Positions 1 to 47,600 of a stretch of 64,000 nt of DNA are shown here, in pieces. Within the stretch, counting starts at the first letter, position 1. Every line of letters begins with the position of its first letter. The notes beneath the pieces are model-generated. The model did not search any database. It saw nothing but the letters and a program-made list of their open reading frames with translations, and was not told the DNA's origin. This DNA comes from Paraspadella gotoi (taxonomy: Eukaryota > Chaetognatha), in contig CM119267.1 in assembly GCA_051294375.1 (NCBI GenBank), positions 22,011,486-22,075,485 on the forward strand, written 5' to 3'. The position numbers and the translations under genes are program-made.

Positions 1-106
<106 letters not shown>

Positions 107-118
107 CTCTATCCTCAC

Positions 119-774
119 CTTCTCCACCGACTTTCTCAACCGCACCTCCATCCCATTTCGCCTCCCGACGCCGAACTCGACCGGCGCTCTTCTAAAAGAC
201 GCCGTCTCGCAAACCCTCGACCGCGCGGCGTCGAAGGCGCCGTAAATGACGAAGAGAGACGCGGCTTCGGAGGCGTTGTGAATCTCGGCGCCGAAGACGA
301 TCTCTTCGTCGAGGATGGAACCGGCGCCGACGAGGGACGAGTTGGCGTCGGCGGCGTCGGAGCAGAAGGAGATCGCGGGGTAGAGTTGGAATGAAGAGGG
401 CGTTAGGTCTTTGAAGTTGAGAACAAAGTGCGTTTCGCCCCTCAGCAGATCCTTAAGCTCAAGCGTAAGTAAAATCCAAAAACCGATGCCTGCAAATAGA
501 ATCTCTAATTAGTCTAATTAGTGAACGAGAGGATTTAAGTTTCCATAAGTAAAAAAAAAAGACAAGTTAGGGGATTAAAATACCCTTACCCGAGATGCCG
601 CCTGTCGTGTTAAGAATTTAGCATATGGGACTCACCGGCTGAGAAGACGATGATGAACCACATCGCTCGATTGCATTGACTCCTCTCTTCCTCGATCGTG
701 TGAACGAAGCCGTGACAAGACCACACCTTGTATAAGCGCTTGGTCGCATCCATTAAGTACTCGAAGAATGCCAT
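119..774 (-). CDS. DEG/ENaC-family sodium channel A, N-terminal exons (partial)
   Basis: Two exons on the minus strand: 774-636 (ATG at 774-772, donor GTGAGT) and 489-119 (acceptor after a TTTGCAG, donor GTGAGG). Phases match (1/1). Exon 1 encodes a short cytosolic N-terminus with WSCHGFVHTI, the His-Gly gating motif of the amiloride-sensitive channel family, and runs into TM1 (AMWFIIVFSAG), which is completed across the splice junction (IGFWILLTLEL). Exon 2 then carries the post-TM1 signature LYPAISFC, equivalent to the family's FPAVTIC. DEG/ENaC subunits are trimeric Na+ channels with two membrane segments and a Cys-rich ectodomain. The rest of the ectodomain and TM2 lie beyond the left edge. 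The exact subfamily (ASIC, degenerin, PPK-like) cannot be told. Confidence 0.8.
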
Positions 775-1167
775 TTTGTTTTCACTAAAGTATGATTCGG
801 GAAAAAATAGAGGAAATTCTTCGGGATCACTGGAAGGACAACGTTGTAAATTTTATGTGGATCAAACGTTTTTTTGTGCTTTTTTTTTCTCTCTGTTTTT
901 ATTTTTTTCTCGTCAAGTCAAACAAAAGTCGGTCATTAAAAAAAAAAGAGGAAAAAAGGAAAGTAGAAAAGAAGAGGAATCTAGAGTAAACAGTTTTATC
1001 TAGTTTATCACGCGAGCGGTGTTAATATCCGCCGAGTTTCGCCCCGGGTGGCTTCGCTGCAAAGAATTAAAAAAGAGTCGATACCTGCTTTTCTAGCTAC
1101 GTGACTCGCAATAGAGCTAATACATTATGTTTAATTACAACAAATATACATAGTTCCTCACCTTTCT

Positions 1168-1192
1168 NNNNNNNNNNNNNNNNNNNNNNNNN
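1168..1192. other. assembly gap (25 N)
   Basis: Short N run between the two minus-strand channel gene fragments. Flanking 1020-1167 and 1193-1470 are AT-rich and show nothing I can name. Confidence 0.99.
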
Positions 1193-1474
1193 CTAGCTTT
1201 TTTATCTTTTTTAACTTTTGGGCGGATTTGACTCAGTGACATTGCCTATGAATCATAGTAATTGTACTTCGTTGAGTAAAGCCATTATTCTTATATTCAT
1301 ACAACAAATCAAAGTTTTTTCAAACAATGCTTTATTGCTTTATTGCTTTATTGCTTCATTCACTTTAAAACCGTACTATCCTCGCACTCCGATCGATGAT
1401 TCAATAAAATCTTCACGAATTAGTTCAATCCTCCATTTTGTCGCGTCCACAATTGAGCTTAATTCTCCGCATCC

Positions 1475-1835
1475 TCCTCTTATCCAACACCCACTCCTCC
1501 CACCTTCACGCCTCCACCTTCTCACCCCACTTCTTCTTACTCTACACCCACTCCTCCCACCTTCACGCCTCACCTCTCCAACCCCACCTTCTTCTTACTC
1601 ACACCCACTTCCTCCCACCTTCACGCCTCCCTTCTCCAACCCCACCTTCTTCTTACTCTACCACCCACTCCTCCCACTTCACGCCTCCACCTTCTCCAAC
1701 CCCACTTCTTCTACTCTACACCCACTCCTCCCCCTTCACGCCTCACCTTCTCAACACCCACCTTCTTTTCTTACTCTACCACCATCTCCCTCCCACCTTC
1801 ACGCCCCTCCCACCTTCTCCCAACCCGACCCCTCT
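1475..1835. repeat. pyrimidine-rich minisatellite, unit about 55-60 bp
   Basis: About six degenerate tandem copies built around CACCCACTCCTCCCACCTTC followed by ACGCCTCC and CCAACCCCAC blocks. Unit length drifts through small indels. The open frames across it on both strands are by-products of the repeat. It sits just downstream (minus-strand sense) of the TM2-like exon. Confidence 0.9.
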
Positions 1836-1849
1836 TCCTCTTCCTCCAC

Positions 1850-1979
1850 CAAACCATATATCTCGCAACTGCAAAACTCGAAAAATTTCCAAGGCGCTGA
1901 TGAGGAGACCGCCCACTAGAGACCCGCGTAGCCTCGACAGGCGGCGAAGAAGGCGCGGAAGGTTCGGGCCTGATGGGAC
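1850..1979 (-). pseudogene. possible DEG/ENaC TM2 exon, frame-disrupted
   Basis: Minus-strand exon after a good acceptor (TTAACCGTAG). One frame gives FRAFFAACRGYAGL and, after a single-base shift, another gives VGGLLISALEIFRVL. Together they resemble the family's TM2 segment (Gly-rich, then LS/A-x-LEIF). It would be the pore-lining helix of channel B upstream on the minus strand. The shift may be a sequencing indel or real decay. The match is short, so the call is tentative. Confidence 0.4.
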
Positions 1980-2057
1980 CTACGGTTAAATGGATCATTT
2001 ACGTACTTTAAAAATATACATAAATTGCATCATATGTTAATTAAAGATTCATTAAAA

Positions 2058-2245
2058 CCGTCAAGAGCGACTATTGGGGCGGAGGCAACTTCATTTCGCC
2101 CCCCCCCCATCCCAAAGGTCCGGGGTTCTAGCAGGACAGCATTTAAGTAGGACGGGCGCTACAGCCTGATTCAAAGCTCACGGATTGCTGTTTTAATGAA
2201 TGGTTTATTCCTGAATTCGTGACTGAAATACTGTCTCTTAATTCT
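2058..2245 (+). repeat. SINE-like dispersed repeat, copy 1 (diverged)
   Basis: Contains the family core AAGGTCCGGGGTTCTAG, the block ACAGCCTGAT..AAGCTCA..GGATTGCT and the end ACTGTCTCTT shared with better copies at 7740-7985, 16978-17213 and 20056-20330. The GGTTCTA element resembles a pol III B box, so a tRNA-derived SINE is likely. Confidence 0.7.
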
Positions 2246-2886
2246 GTTCCATTCGTATAGACACATATATAACTCGCGAATATAGCTTAGATTATGATAT
2301 CGACCCAGCCGCTCGGTAAGACACGTTCGAATTAGCGAGCGACGTAAAATAAGTGTTGTAATATCTAAGTAAATACATGAGAAATGACGGTCAAATGGTC
2401 AGAAAGGGATGGGTTATGTATCATAAAGAAGATAAAAGGTGATATAGTAAATATTGGTAAGGAGACTCGTATAAATGCTCTATTGTCATATCGATAGTAA
2501 GTTTGAACGAAGCAAACGAACACGGTAGAGTAGAATATACATACTGATTTATATAATGTACACGCAAAGTAATACATATCAGAAATCTCATAGTATAGAA
2601 AATGTTAGAATGTAGATGGTTAGACATTGGTTCACCGTTTGTCTTTATTCAAACTGCTTCCGATATAATTCGGACAAACTTCCCCGGTTCCGTTGTTTGA
2701 TTTCAAAATCTCTCTCTTTCGTTGTTGAATTCAAAGTCAAAATTTTCGTCGTCGTCGTCTTCATCGACATAATTCGTTTTCTCCGAATTTCTCAAGTGAA
2801 CTTTCATCGCGGACTGAATGAGACAAAAAGTAAAGATAACCTCACCCCTCACACGATTAGACCCTCAAAACCGCCCCTCATGACGA

Positions 2887-3709
2887 CCTTTTCCCGCCGA
2901 AATATCCACAGACCCTTGCCTCTGCCGACGCCGAATTCGGTGGCGCCATTCATACGCACGACGTCGCATCCCGGCCACGCCCTCTCGTCTCTGAACGCCC
3001 CGAACCCGGCGCCAACGTCGGACGCGTCGATTTCCGCGCCGCCGAAGCGAACGACGCTCTCGATCGCCGGAGTCGACGAGCGGTTGCGGGGGCAGACGAT
3101 GACGGCGGGGAANNNNNNNNNNNNNNNNNNNNNNNNNNNNNNNNNNNNNNNNNNNNNNNNNNNNNNNNNNNNNNNNNNNNNNNNNNNNNNNNNNNNNNNN
3201 NNNNNNNNNNNNNNNNNNNNNNNNNNNNNNNNNNNNNNNNNNNNNNNNNNNNNNNNNNNNNNNNNNNNNNNNNNNNNNNNNNNNNNNNNNNNNNNNNNNN
3301 NNNNNNNNNNNNNNNNNNNNNNNNNNNNNNNNNNNNNNNNNNNNNNNNNNNNNNNNNNNNNNNNNNNNNTCAGTTTTGTACTCAAAATATGCATCAACTT
3401 AGTTTAAACTTTATATTGGTCCAAATACAAATACAAATACACAAATACACATAAAGTTTAAAATTTTCATTCTTAACTGGGCCAGTTTACTTCCCATTAA
3501 TATTAATACAAAACATTTATGATTCACTCACCCACGACGCTCATGACCGCGTACCACAAGACGCGCCTGACCGCGCTGTACTCGGCGTTTGCCACGTGAC
3601 CGTAACCGTGACACGACCACATCCGGTAGAACCGGAAGTGTTGATCGAGATGGGCGTCGACGCATGCGCGACAAGTCATGGCGTTTGTTTCGCAAAAGTC
3701 GGAATTCAA
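2887..3709 (-). CDS. DEG/ENaC-family sodium channel B, N-terminal exons (partial, gapped)
   Basis: Exon 3709-3532 (start either at 3709 or the Met at 3679; donor GTGAGT) encodes FRFYRMWSCHGYGHVANAEY and the start of TM1 (VLWYAVMSVVG). It aligns with channel A exon 1 (WSCHG, His, Leu/Met-Trp before TM1). The second exon is cut by an N gap (3113-3369) that swallows the end of TM1. Immediately after the gap the frame reads FPAVIVCPRNRSSTP, the family's post-TM1 signature, and ends near 2887 with EFGVGRGKGLWIF, matching EFGVGRRNGMEVRL of channel A. The pair is therefore a tandem duplication. A small open stretch at about 2830-2700 (minus) with an acidic tail after a plausible acceptor could be another exon, but I cannot confirm it. 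Confidence 0.75.
3113..3369. other. assembly gap (257 N)
   Basis: N run inside channel B, hiding the TM1-encoding part of its second exon. Confidence 0.99.
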
Positions 3710-3799
3710 TTTGGTTTTCGTAGTGGTCGCGTTAAATTACTTAGTTTATCGGTGGACACACAACAAGTGAAATCGATAGGGACACACAGTTTTTATTAG

Positions 3800-4578
3800 C
3801 TCAACTGTGTCATCAATCTATTTGTATATTAAAGGGGAAAAAAGAAAAAAAAACAATTACAAAATAAAGGTGTAATTGTTTTTTTTTTGTTGTTGTTGCT
3901 TTTTATTTTTTTTTGTATTTTTATCCGTTTTTGTAAAATTTTTATTTTGGTTATCCAACGGTATCCGCATCTAGCTAATTTTTTTGATTCGTACCTTTGA
4001 TTTATTAATTAAGGAAATTATTTTTTTTTTACTTTTTCCGTCTCAAATGTCCCCACGACGCGTGGGAACTTATTATCCGTCCGAAATAATTTAGGCCGAA
4101 AATATTTAGGGTGCCACGAAAAAAATTGTTCGACTGATTTCGTGTCGATTTCAAACGACATCNNNNNNNNNNNNNNNNNNNNNNNNNNNNNNNNNNNNNN
4201 NNNNNNNNNNNNNNNNNNNNNNNNNNNNNNNNNNNNNNNNNNNNNNNNNNNNNNNNNNNNNNNNNNNNNNNNNNNNNNNNNNNNNNNNNNNNNNNNNNNN
4301 NNNNNNNNNNNNNNNNNNNNNNNNNNNNNNNNNNNNNNNNNNNNNNNNNNNNNNNNNNNNNNNNNNNNNNNNNNNNNNNNNNNNNNNNNNNNNNNNNNNN
4401 NNNNNNNNNCTCTCTCTCTCTCACCCTCCCTTTTTCCCTCACTCTCTCTGCCTCTACTTCATACTTAGTCTTTCTCTCTTTGCTCTCGCTCCAGCAGTAT
4501 TTGTCAAAACGTGTCATCTGATCTCTCGGTACATAACGAGTAAATAAGTTAGCTTTTCATTTCATCCCTACCCGGATC

Positions 4579-4609
<31 letters not shown>

Positions 4610-4611
4610 TC

Positions 4612-4645
<34 letters not shown>

Positions 4646-4751
4646 TCTCTCTCTTTCTCTCTCCTCTCACCATTAATTTTTTATAACTGTTTATGACAGT
4701 ATCATAGTTATCATAGTTATCATACTTCCCTTTCCTAGACATCTCACACAG
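3800..4751. other. non-coding stretch with gap 4163-4409 and CT-rich tracts
   Basis: AT-rich DNA, a 247-N gap (4163-4409), then CT-rich microsatellite sequence at 4410-4450 and 4580-4670. It ends at the acceptor of the first UNC80 exon in the window. It is probably UNC80 intron on the plus strand. No other gene seen. Confidence 0.8.
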
Positions 4752-40611
<35,860 letters not shown>

Positions 40612-41846
40612 ACTTTTACTTTACGCTATGTTTACTTAAATATACAAAAGTATCCACAACATTAGGTCGTTTTGTGGCTTGTTATCTTTTTTTTATCATT
40701 TACTCTATCCTGCTAGTTTATATTTTGATGTATCGGAAAATGTTTTGAGGTGTTTTCGATTTAAGTTTTTTTTTTCTTTTTTTTTTTCTAGAATTTAGGG
40801 CGAAATTCCAAGCAATTGAAAATAAGTTAGCTTAGCATTAAATTAGCATTCACCTCATATAAATTCGACTGAAGAGGGTCTGTTTTGTGAAATTTAAATA
40901 TTAATATTTTTAACTTAAAAGAGAAAAAAAATTTTATGTGTGTTTTCGTAGATTTAATGTGCTAAATATTTGACATAGAATGAAGTTTAAACTTCCGTTG
41001 TTTCGTAGTTGCTAACATATCATTGCGATTGGCTTATTCGTTGCAAAGTTTACCTTTCCGCGCATTTTGTGGACGCAAACGCTGACCAGTGACCAATGCA
41101 TAGTTTGGTCCGTTCTTGTTTGTCTTGGCTGTGATTATGCAATGATTATTTTTTTAATTCAGTCGTTTTATCACTTGCTGACGATTTGTTTTGCTTTATT
41201 AGTTTTTTCTCGACTCTTTAGCTAGCAACATTGATCGTTATCATACAATTAACATTTTTTTTATTGTGTGTAGTGGCTAGTACGTGTTAAAATTCATTAT
41301 TGTGTCGTCTTCCGATTACGAATAAAATATTTCATTCTAACGTTCCGAGCTTATTATGTTAGTTATAACAGTTATGAGAGCTAATGAAGGTGCGAGCTAG
41401 TTGTTGTATATTGGTTAATAGTATCCCTAGACATTTTTAAAGTAATTGAATTTAAAAAAGAAACGGTAATCCGAAAGGAAAATCTATCTCATGTGATGAG
41501 TCCAGGCATCTGTCGTCCAAGACTTGACGATTTCGAACTGAGAACGTAAACTCGTAGGGTTGAGCGTGCCATCATGTGGTCGCCCATGACAACCGAATAA
41601 CAACGACGACAATCGTAACCCGCATGCGATTTAGGCGTCAAATCGGGGTTCAGCGAACTCGGGGGAACCTGGTTTTGAGAAAAACCTTAGTCCGAATGTA
41701 TTTTTCCATATGTAAACCGTATGTAAACCGCAGTCTTTAAAAGAATTTTTGACTACTAAGTTTCGCTTTTTTCTTTTTTGTTGGTTTTTTTTTTTAACAA
41801 AACAAATTCGACAACAAAAAGTCGATAAAATACGAAAAATCGCGGG
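40612..41846 (+). other. intergenic region between UNC80 and the Roco gene
   Basis: AT-rich, no convincing ORF. An AATAAA at 41321-41326 could be a UNC80 polyadenylation signal, 710 bp after the stop. The 500 bp before 41847 would hold the promoter and 5' UTR of the next gene; I see no clear TATA box. An in-frame TAA at 41826-41828 precedes the ATG. Confidence 0.6.
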
Positions 41847-42113
41847 ATGGCGCGCACGAAACAGACGGCGCGCAAGTCGACCGGCGGGAAGGCGCCGCGG
41901 AAGCAATTGGCGACGCAGGCGGCGCGAAAAGTGCAGACGGCGCCGGGCAAAGGGGGCGCGGGGTCTGCGGGCGCCTTCGCTGGATCCGAGGCGAGAGTAG
42001 ATTTGGAGTTTGCGGAGACGGACGACTCGTTCGAACCGATCGTCGAGACGGTGACGACGCCTTTGGACGCGGACGGGTTCCCGTTGGCGGCGCTGAGGGA
42101 GACGGTCGACCGG
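41847..42113 (+). CDS. exon 1: histone H3 N-terminal tail mimic
   Basis: 89 codons from an ATG in good context (G at -3 and +4) with an in-frame TAA 18 bp upstream, so the tail is at the true N-terminus. Protein residues 2-28 equal histone H3 residues 1-27 at 26 of 27 positions: [13 protein letters not shown] then KAPRKQLAT, Gln instead of Lys23, AARK. K4, K9, K14, K18, R2, R8, R17, R26, S10, T3 and K27 are all kept. From the position of S28 onward the match is lost ([11 protein letters not shown]). The rest is acidic ([20 protein letters not shown]) and ends at donor CGG|GTCAGT. There is no H3 globular alpha-N or histone fold. Codon use is GC-rich like the following exons. Confidence 0.9.
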
Positions 42114-44328
42114 GTCAGTTTTTATTTAACTAATTTTAATTATTCGAAATAGTTTTTTTTTTTTACTAGATTTAAGGAGGCGACTATTTGTGACATAAAA
42201 GCACGGTATTTAGAGGAGAAACTATAATATTGTGGCGAAACCTAAATTCGCCACCCGTATAGCCATTCGCTTGGACAGCTTACTAGTAACTACTCTTTCA
42301 CCAACCGTGAGTTCCGGGTTCAATCCCATCACGGTCATGCTGGTTAAAGTGAGATGGTGTCGGCATAAACACGCCAGTGACATGGGGTGGTCACTGCAGG
42401 TCCAAAGCCCTGAGCGCCAGCTGTCGGGAGATGCCTTACACCCCAGGCATCACCCATGTCCCCCCGTAGCCCAGCTAATTTTCAACAAAATAGACCCAAA
42501 AAAATAAAAGACGTCGTTAGTAAACATACCCTTGGTAGAAATGACTAATTAAAACTAGAAAAAGCCGCAATATGCAAATTAGATTAAAATCATCACTGCT
42601 GTCGTCGCAGGTCAAGGGCGAGACACTGACCAGCGTGACGTTCCACGGCGCCAACAACGTCACCGACGCCGTCCTCGTCGCCTTCGCCCGCATGGAACTC
42701 GACTTCTCCAAGCTCCGAACTTTCTCCTGCCGAGCGGCGCCGCGTCTAACGGATTTCGGCGTCGCGGCGCTCCTCAAATACTCTGACATGAAGTCGGCGC
42801 GAGAGCTGAGAACGCTGGATTTCGGAGGCTGTCTCCGCTTGACGAACGAGTCGGTCAAATTCGCCGCCGCCTTCTTCGCCGCCCTCGACTTCCAATGTCA
42901 ATTAAAGTTCGACATGACGGCGGCGTTGGCGGACGGAACGTTGGGAGCGTCGCACGCGGGTTGCGCTACGCTGCCGTCCCTCGACGACGGCGCCGCTCCA
43001 ACGAAGCGTTCTCCGCGCAGGCGCACACTCTTTGTCTGTCCGCACGCGTCTGTCGAGACCTCTCTCTCGTGGCGTCTCGTCTTCGGAAATGACGCGACCG
43101 CCTTTCGCGTCGGCGTCGACGTTGTGGCGCACGATTGGATCGTCAAGCCGGATTTGAAAGTCAAGGTGGGAATAAATTAATAAATACATAAATAATTAGG
43201 TAAATAATAAATAAAGAAGTAATCAAATATGTAAATGGATAAAAATATAATATATAAAATATAAATATGAATGAATGAATGAATGAATGAATGAATGAAT
43301 GAATGAATGAATGAATGAATGAATGAATGTATATCCCCCTCTCCTCCCAAGATTGTCGAGGCCGACTTGGGTGGCGTCTTTCTCGACGTCACGTCTCCGC
43401 GTCACGTCTCTCACGTCGTCGTCGCCGCGGACCTTCGACGCTTGGAGAATCTCGAGACGCTCGTCCGCCACGCCAACCAGTGCGTCGCTTTCTTCGTCGA
43501 CAAGGTGCGTAAAACAGTGGCAATGATGATGGAGACGGAATCGTGAAGAGGAATGATAAAGTAAAGGCATTGGAGTTTTTACAAGTGGTTAAGTTTCGAC
43601 GATTTCTTTATATTTCTTAACAATTTCTTAATCCCCCTAGATAACAAATTATGTAGGGAGAATTAATAGGGAGTGGTCCTGCCATGGACTCTGGGAGAGA
43701 AAAAAACGAGACTTTGAGAGAGTCTTGATTGAAAGCGTGCCAGGCCATGTTATTATCTTGTCAAAGTCAAGGGCAAGATAGCAGATACGAAGCCTTTTTC
43801 TTTCATAACTTGAAACGATTTGTATACAAACGGTTAACTACTTTTGACCGAAATATAAACAACGCAATTCCTCAATAAAATGGTTTCCCCCATTTTTTTC
43901 CCGCCAGCTCTCAATCCCTCGAGCGGCCATCTTGAATCCCGGATTCGGCGACGCCGCCGACGCCCCCACGAAGCGCTACTTCGAGAGCGGCATCGGCACC
44001 AACGCCGCCTGGCGCAACGACGGCGTCCTCGAGTTCCAAGTCGGCCCCACGGTCTTGGCCGCACGTGAAATCGGCCCCATGGCCAACTTCACGTCCTGCG
44101 ATCCGCTGGTCGAGAATCACCCGGAGTTCGAGTTGATCGTCGAGGGGAGTCAAGGCGAGAAGGTCGACGTCTACTTCTCGTTATTGGTGGAACCCTGGGA
44201 ACAAATGTCGAGTCTCGTCGACTTCGCTTTATACGACGTTCGGCCCAACGAGAAAGTCGGCATCGGGCTGGAGGGCGTGGGGGAGTCATGGTGAGAGAGA
44301 CAGAGAGACAGGCATGAGAGAGAGAGGG

Positions 44329-44408
<80 letters not shown>

Positions 44409-44495
44409 TTAAAAAGGGATATTATTGAGGGAGCAACTGTATAACTACTAGTGTAACTATTGTACTTTTTAGGTAGAGAGAGAGAGAGAGGGAGA

Positions 44496-44549
<54 letters not shown>

Positions 44550-44559
44550 AGACTGATGG

Positions 44560-44611
<52 letters not shown>

Positions 44612-47600
44612 TGAAAGCATCGAAAAATCATTTTCTCCACTTGATTCATTTTATTCTCAGGCCCTCGCCCTTCGCAACGGGACAATAATTAAAAGCCAAA
44701 GAATTCAGGGTCAAGTTGGTTGGGGTCTTTTCGCGCGTTGCGAGATGGAAACGCCAAACCCCTGCGTCATCCCCGCCCACGTCGTTAACGCCGACGCCCC
44801 CTTCGGCGAAACCAACAAGTTCCACAGATTGAGACGCATCGAAGTTGGCTACACGAAATTGGCCAAGTTGCCCGACGAATCCTTCTCGCTCAACTCGTGG
44901 CGCCGCTCGACCAACAAAGACTTCTCCGCGACGAGCCGCTGGGTGCTTGGGGCGCACCTGTTGTTCGCGCGGACGGCGACCTTGGATCAGATAGAGAACG
45001 AGCTTCACAGCGTCTTGAAGGAGACTCAGCTGAGGCAGTTGATCCAGCGTCTAGACGTTTCCACGGTAACGACGGACGTCGCGACCCTGGTGGCCGAAAA
45101 GTTCTCGACTCACGACATCAACGATCAAAGCAGCTCGAAGGTAGGGCCTCTGGTCAATGCCCTCTACACCATCGCTGATGGCGTCGTCCAGTTGCTGTTA
45201 AGTCGGACTGCGGACGAAGAATGCGCTTACCTGAGAACGTTTTTCGATCGGCCTTACTATTCCGAGCCGCAGGCGAGATTTCGGAGGATCAGCTCGCATC
45301 AAACGCTAACTATGGACGGCGTCGTCGGCGTTACTAAGGACGCCGGTCTCGATCGAAAGGACGATGCCGGCGAATTCGGCTTCATCGATCGCGGCGCCCT
45401 GACTCCGAGATTTAATGGATTCGAGGCGCGAGTGGAAAAGGTGGGAAATTCTCTAGAATCTGGCGCGTTCGTGATGGGACTCAGTCGCCCGATGCGATCC
45501 AAGGGGCCCACTATTTTCGAGTACAACGCCGCCACCGGGGAAGTAACGATCAACGGCGTCGTCATGGACACCGTCGCTAAAGACGGAGTCCGCAAAGTTA
45601 CCTGCAATTCGATCAACGACGTCGTCTCCATCTACATCGAAGGAGCGGAAGGCAACAAAGTCGTCCTTTGCAAAAACTTCAAGCAAATATTTTCCGCCGA
45701 TTTGGAAATGAAGTGTTTTCCCAAGTCCAAAGGGATCGGCGCCGTCGTGCCTTACCTTTCCGTTCAAAATTCCGCCTTTCAAGTTCGTCTCCTCAACTAC
45801 CTCACGTCCGGATTTTCATCGACTTTGGTCGGTCGCACCAAAGGTCGCCAGATGCGCGTCGACTCCGCGACCGGAACCGTCGTCAATGAGAACGAGGGCT
45901 CGGGCGTCTACGTGAGCGACAAACCTTTATCTGAATGGAATCATACTTTTTCCTTTCACTTAAATTCGATAGAGGGCGTCAAAGTTGGACTAGTGCCACG
46001 CCCATTGATCGACGTGGAAGAGGATGGATCCTTTAGAGTTTCGATTAAAGACGCCGTGGCTGACGCCGGCTCCGCTGCTGCTGGCGCCGCTGATTCGGGC
46101 TCTCCACACTCGACGAAAAGCAGAAAGATAGAATTTAGTCTCGACTTAGAATCGCTTAATCATTGGGACTTTGTCAACGACGGCCGCGTGCGATTCGATG
46201 TCGATTTACCCTTGAAACTGAGCGTCGAGGGCGAATCGAAAGTCAAAGATTTGACGTGGAATGTGGAAGAGTCTTGGGTCCGAAACGAGGTTCTTTATCC
46301 CGCCATCTTCGTAGACAAAAAGGGCATCGGATTTAGTCTCGATAAAACCGTTCAACGCTTCGATTCCAACGAGATTAACGAAAAGATTTCCTCGCCCTTC
46401 AGCGCCGTGTTGATCGCGGACGGCGGCGTCGCCCCGGAGAGGATCGACGAGGCTCGCCGCGCCATCAAGAAGGCGTTGGCCGAGTGGGGACCGGCGGAGA
46501 ACGACCTCGCCGGAGAGGATAGAATCGACGGCGAAGCGGATGACCCGCCCGAGGAACTTTTTCTTCAAGAGAAAAAAGGAAAGATGTTGGATCGATCGCT
46601 TAGGATCGAGTGGATAAGGAAGAAGCTGAAAAAGGTCGAAGTGTCGATCCTGATTTCGGACAAAGACTTGAAGGAAGTGAAGAAGACGTCGAATCACGAA
46701 TTTTGGAAAAACAACAACAGCAACGATCTCACGTTGAGCGGATTGAGGAAGCGGCTCACCGCTGCCATGGACGGAGATTTCTCACAGACGGAGACCTTGA
46801 AGATCCTCGACAAACTCTGGGGACGATTGGATGAGAACGACCTCGACAAAAAGGTGCTGCAAAAGGCGGGAGTCAAAATCGAGCGGGCGGACAAACTAAT
46901 CCAACGGTTCGTCGATGATTTTCAATTCTCCCGCCGCGTGGGATTTCAACTCCTTCGTCACCTCCACGACCGCGGCAGGGTGATCCTCTTCGAAAACCTC
47001 GACCCCCCGAGCGTCGTCCTGGACGTCCAGTGGTTCGCCGGATTCCTCTCGGCGGCCTACTCGGCGCCGACGACCTACTCGGCCAATCCGGCCATCCCTT
47101 TTCTTTCCAGCGTTCCCGTCTTCAACAAATCAAACGAATTCTCTCGAGTCGATCTCCTCAAATCGCTCAAACTGGTCGTCGACGTCCCTCACCTCCGCCA
47201 AGTCGGACGAGATATTCCGCGCTTCACTGGCGTAAACCTCCACGCCCTGGAGGCGGACGAGGAGGCGTTGAAGGCGTTCCTTGCGCCTTACCCGGGTAAG
47301 TACGAGGCGCGGGCGACGTTCGGGCCGCAGGGCGCGGCGTCGGATAGGTGTCCAGTTCCGCCGACGTTTTGGTTCAAACTATTCGCCGTCTCCTTGGCGA
47401 CGGCCAAATTGGTCCACGCCTCAAAAGGCGGCGTCGTCGTGCGGCGCGGCTGCGTCGACGCCGTCGTTCGTCGCGACGACGCCGACTGCGTCGTCCTCGT
47501 CGTCCACACCTTCGTCGCGGACGACGTCGTCGCCGCGTTCGAGTCGGCCGTCGACGTTGGGGCGCACTTGTTGACTCTTTCGCCAGTCATGCAGGTTGGA

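Noticed and set aside
1218-1989. Pro/Leu/Ser-rich ORFs of 183-233 codons
   Set aside because: They run through the 55-60 bp minisatellite in more than one frame on both strands, which is typical of repeat-driven open frames.
41847-42152. A canonical histone H3 gene
   Set aside because: Only the first 27 residues match. No H3 core (alpha-N helix, histone fold) follows, and the exon ends at a donor that joins in phase to an LRR exon.
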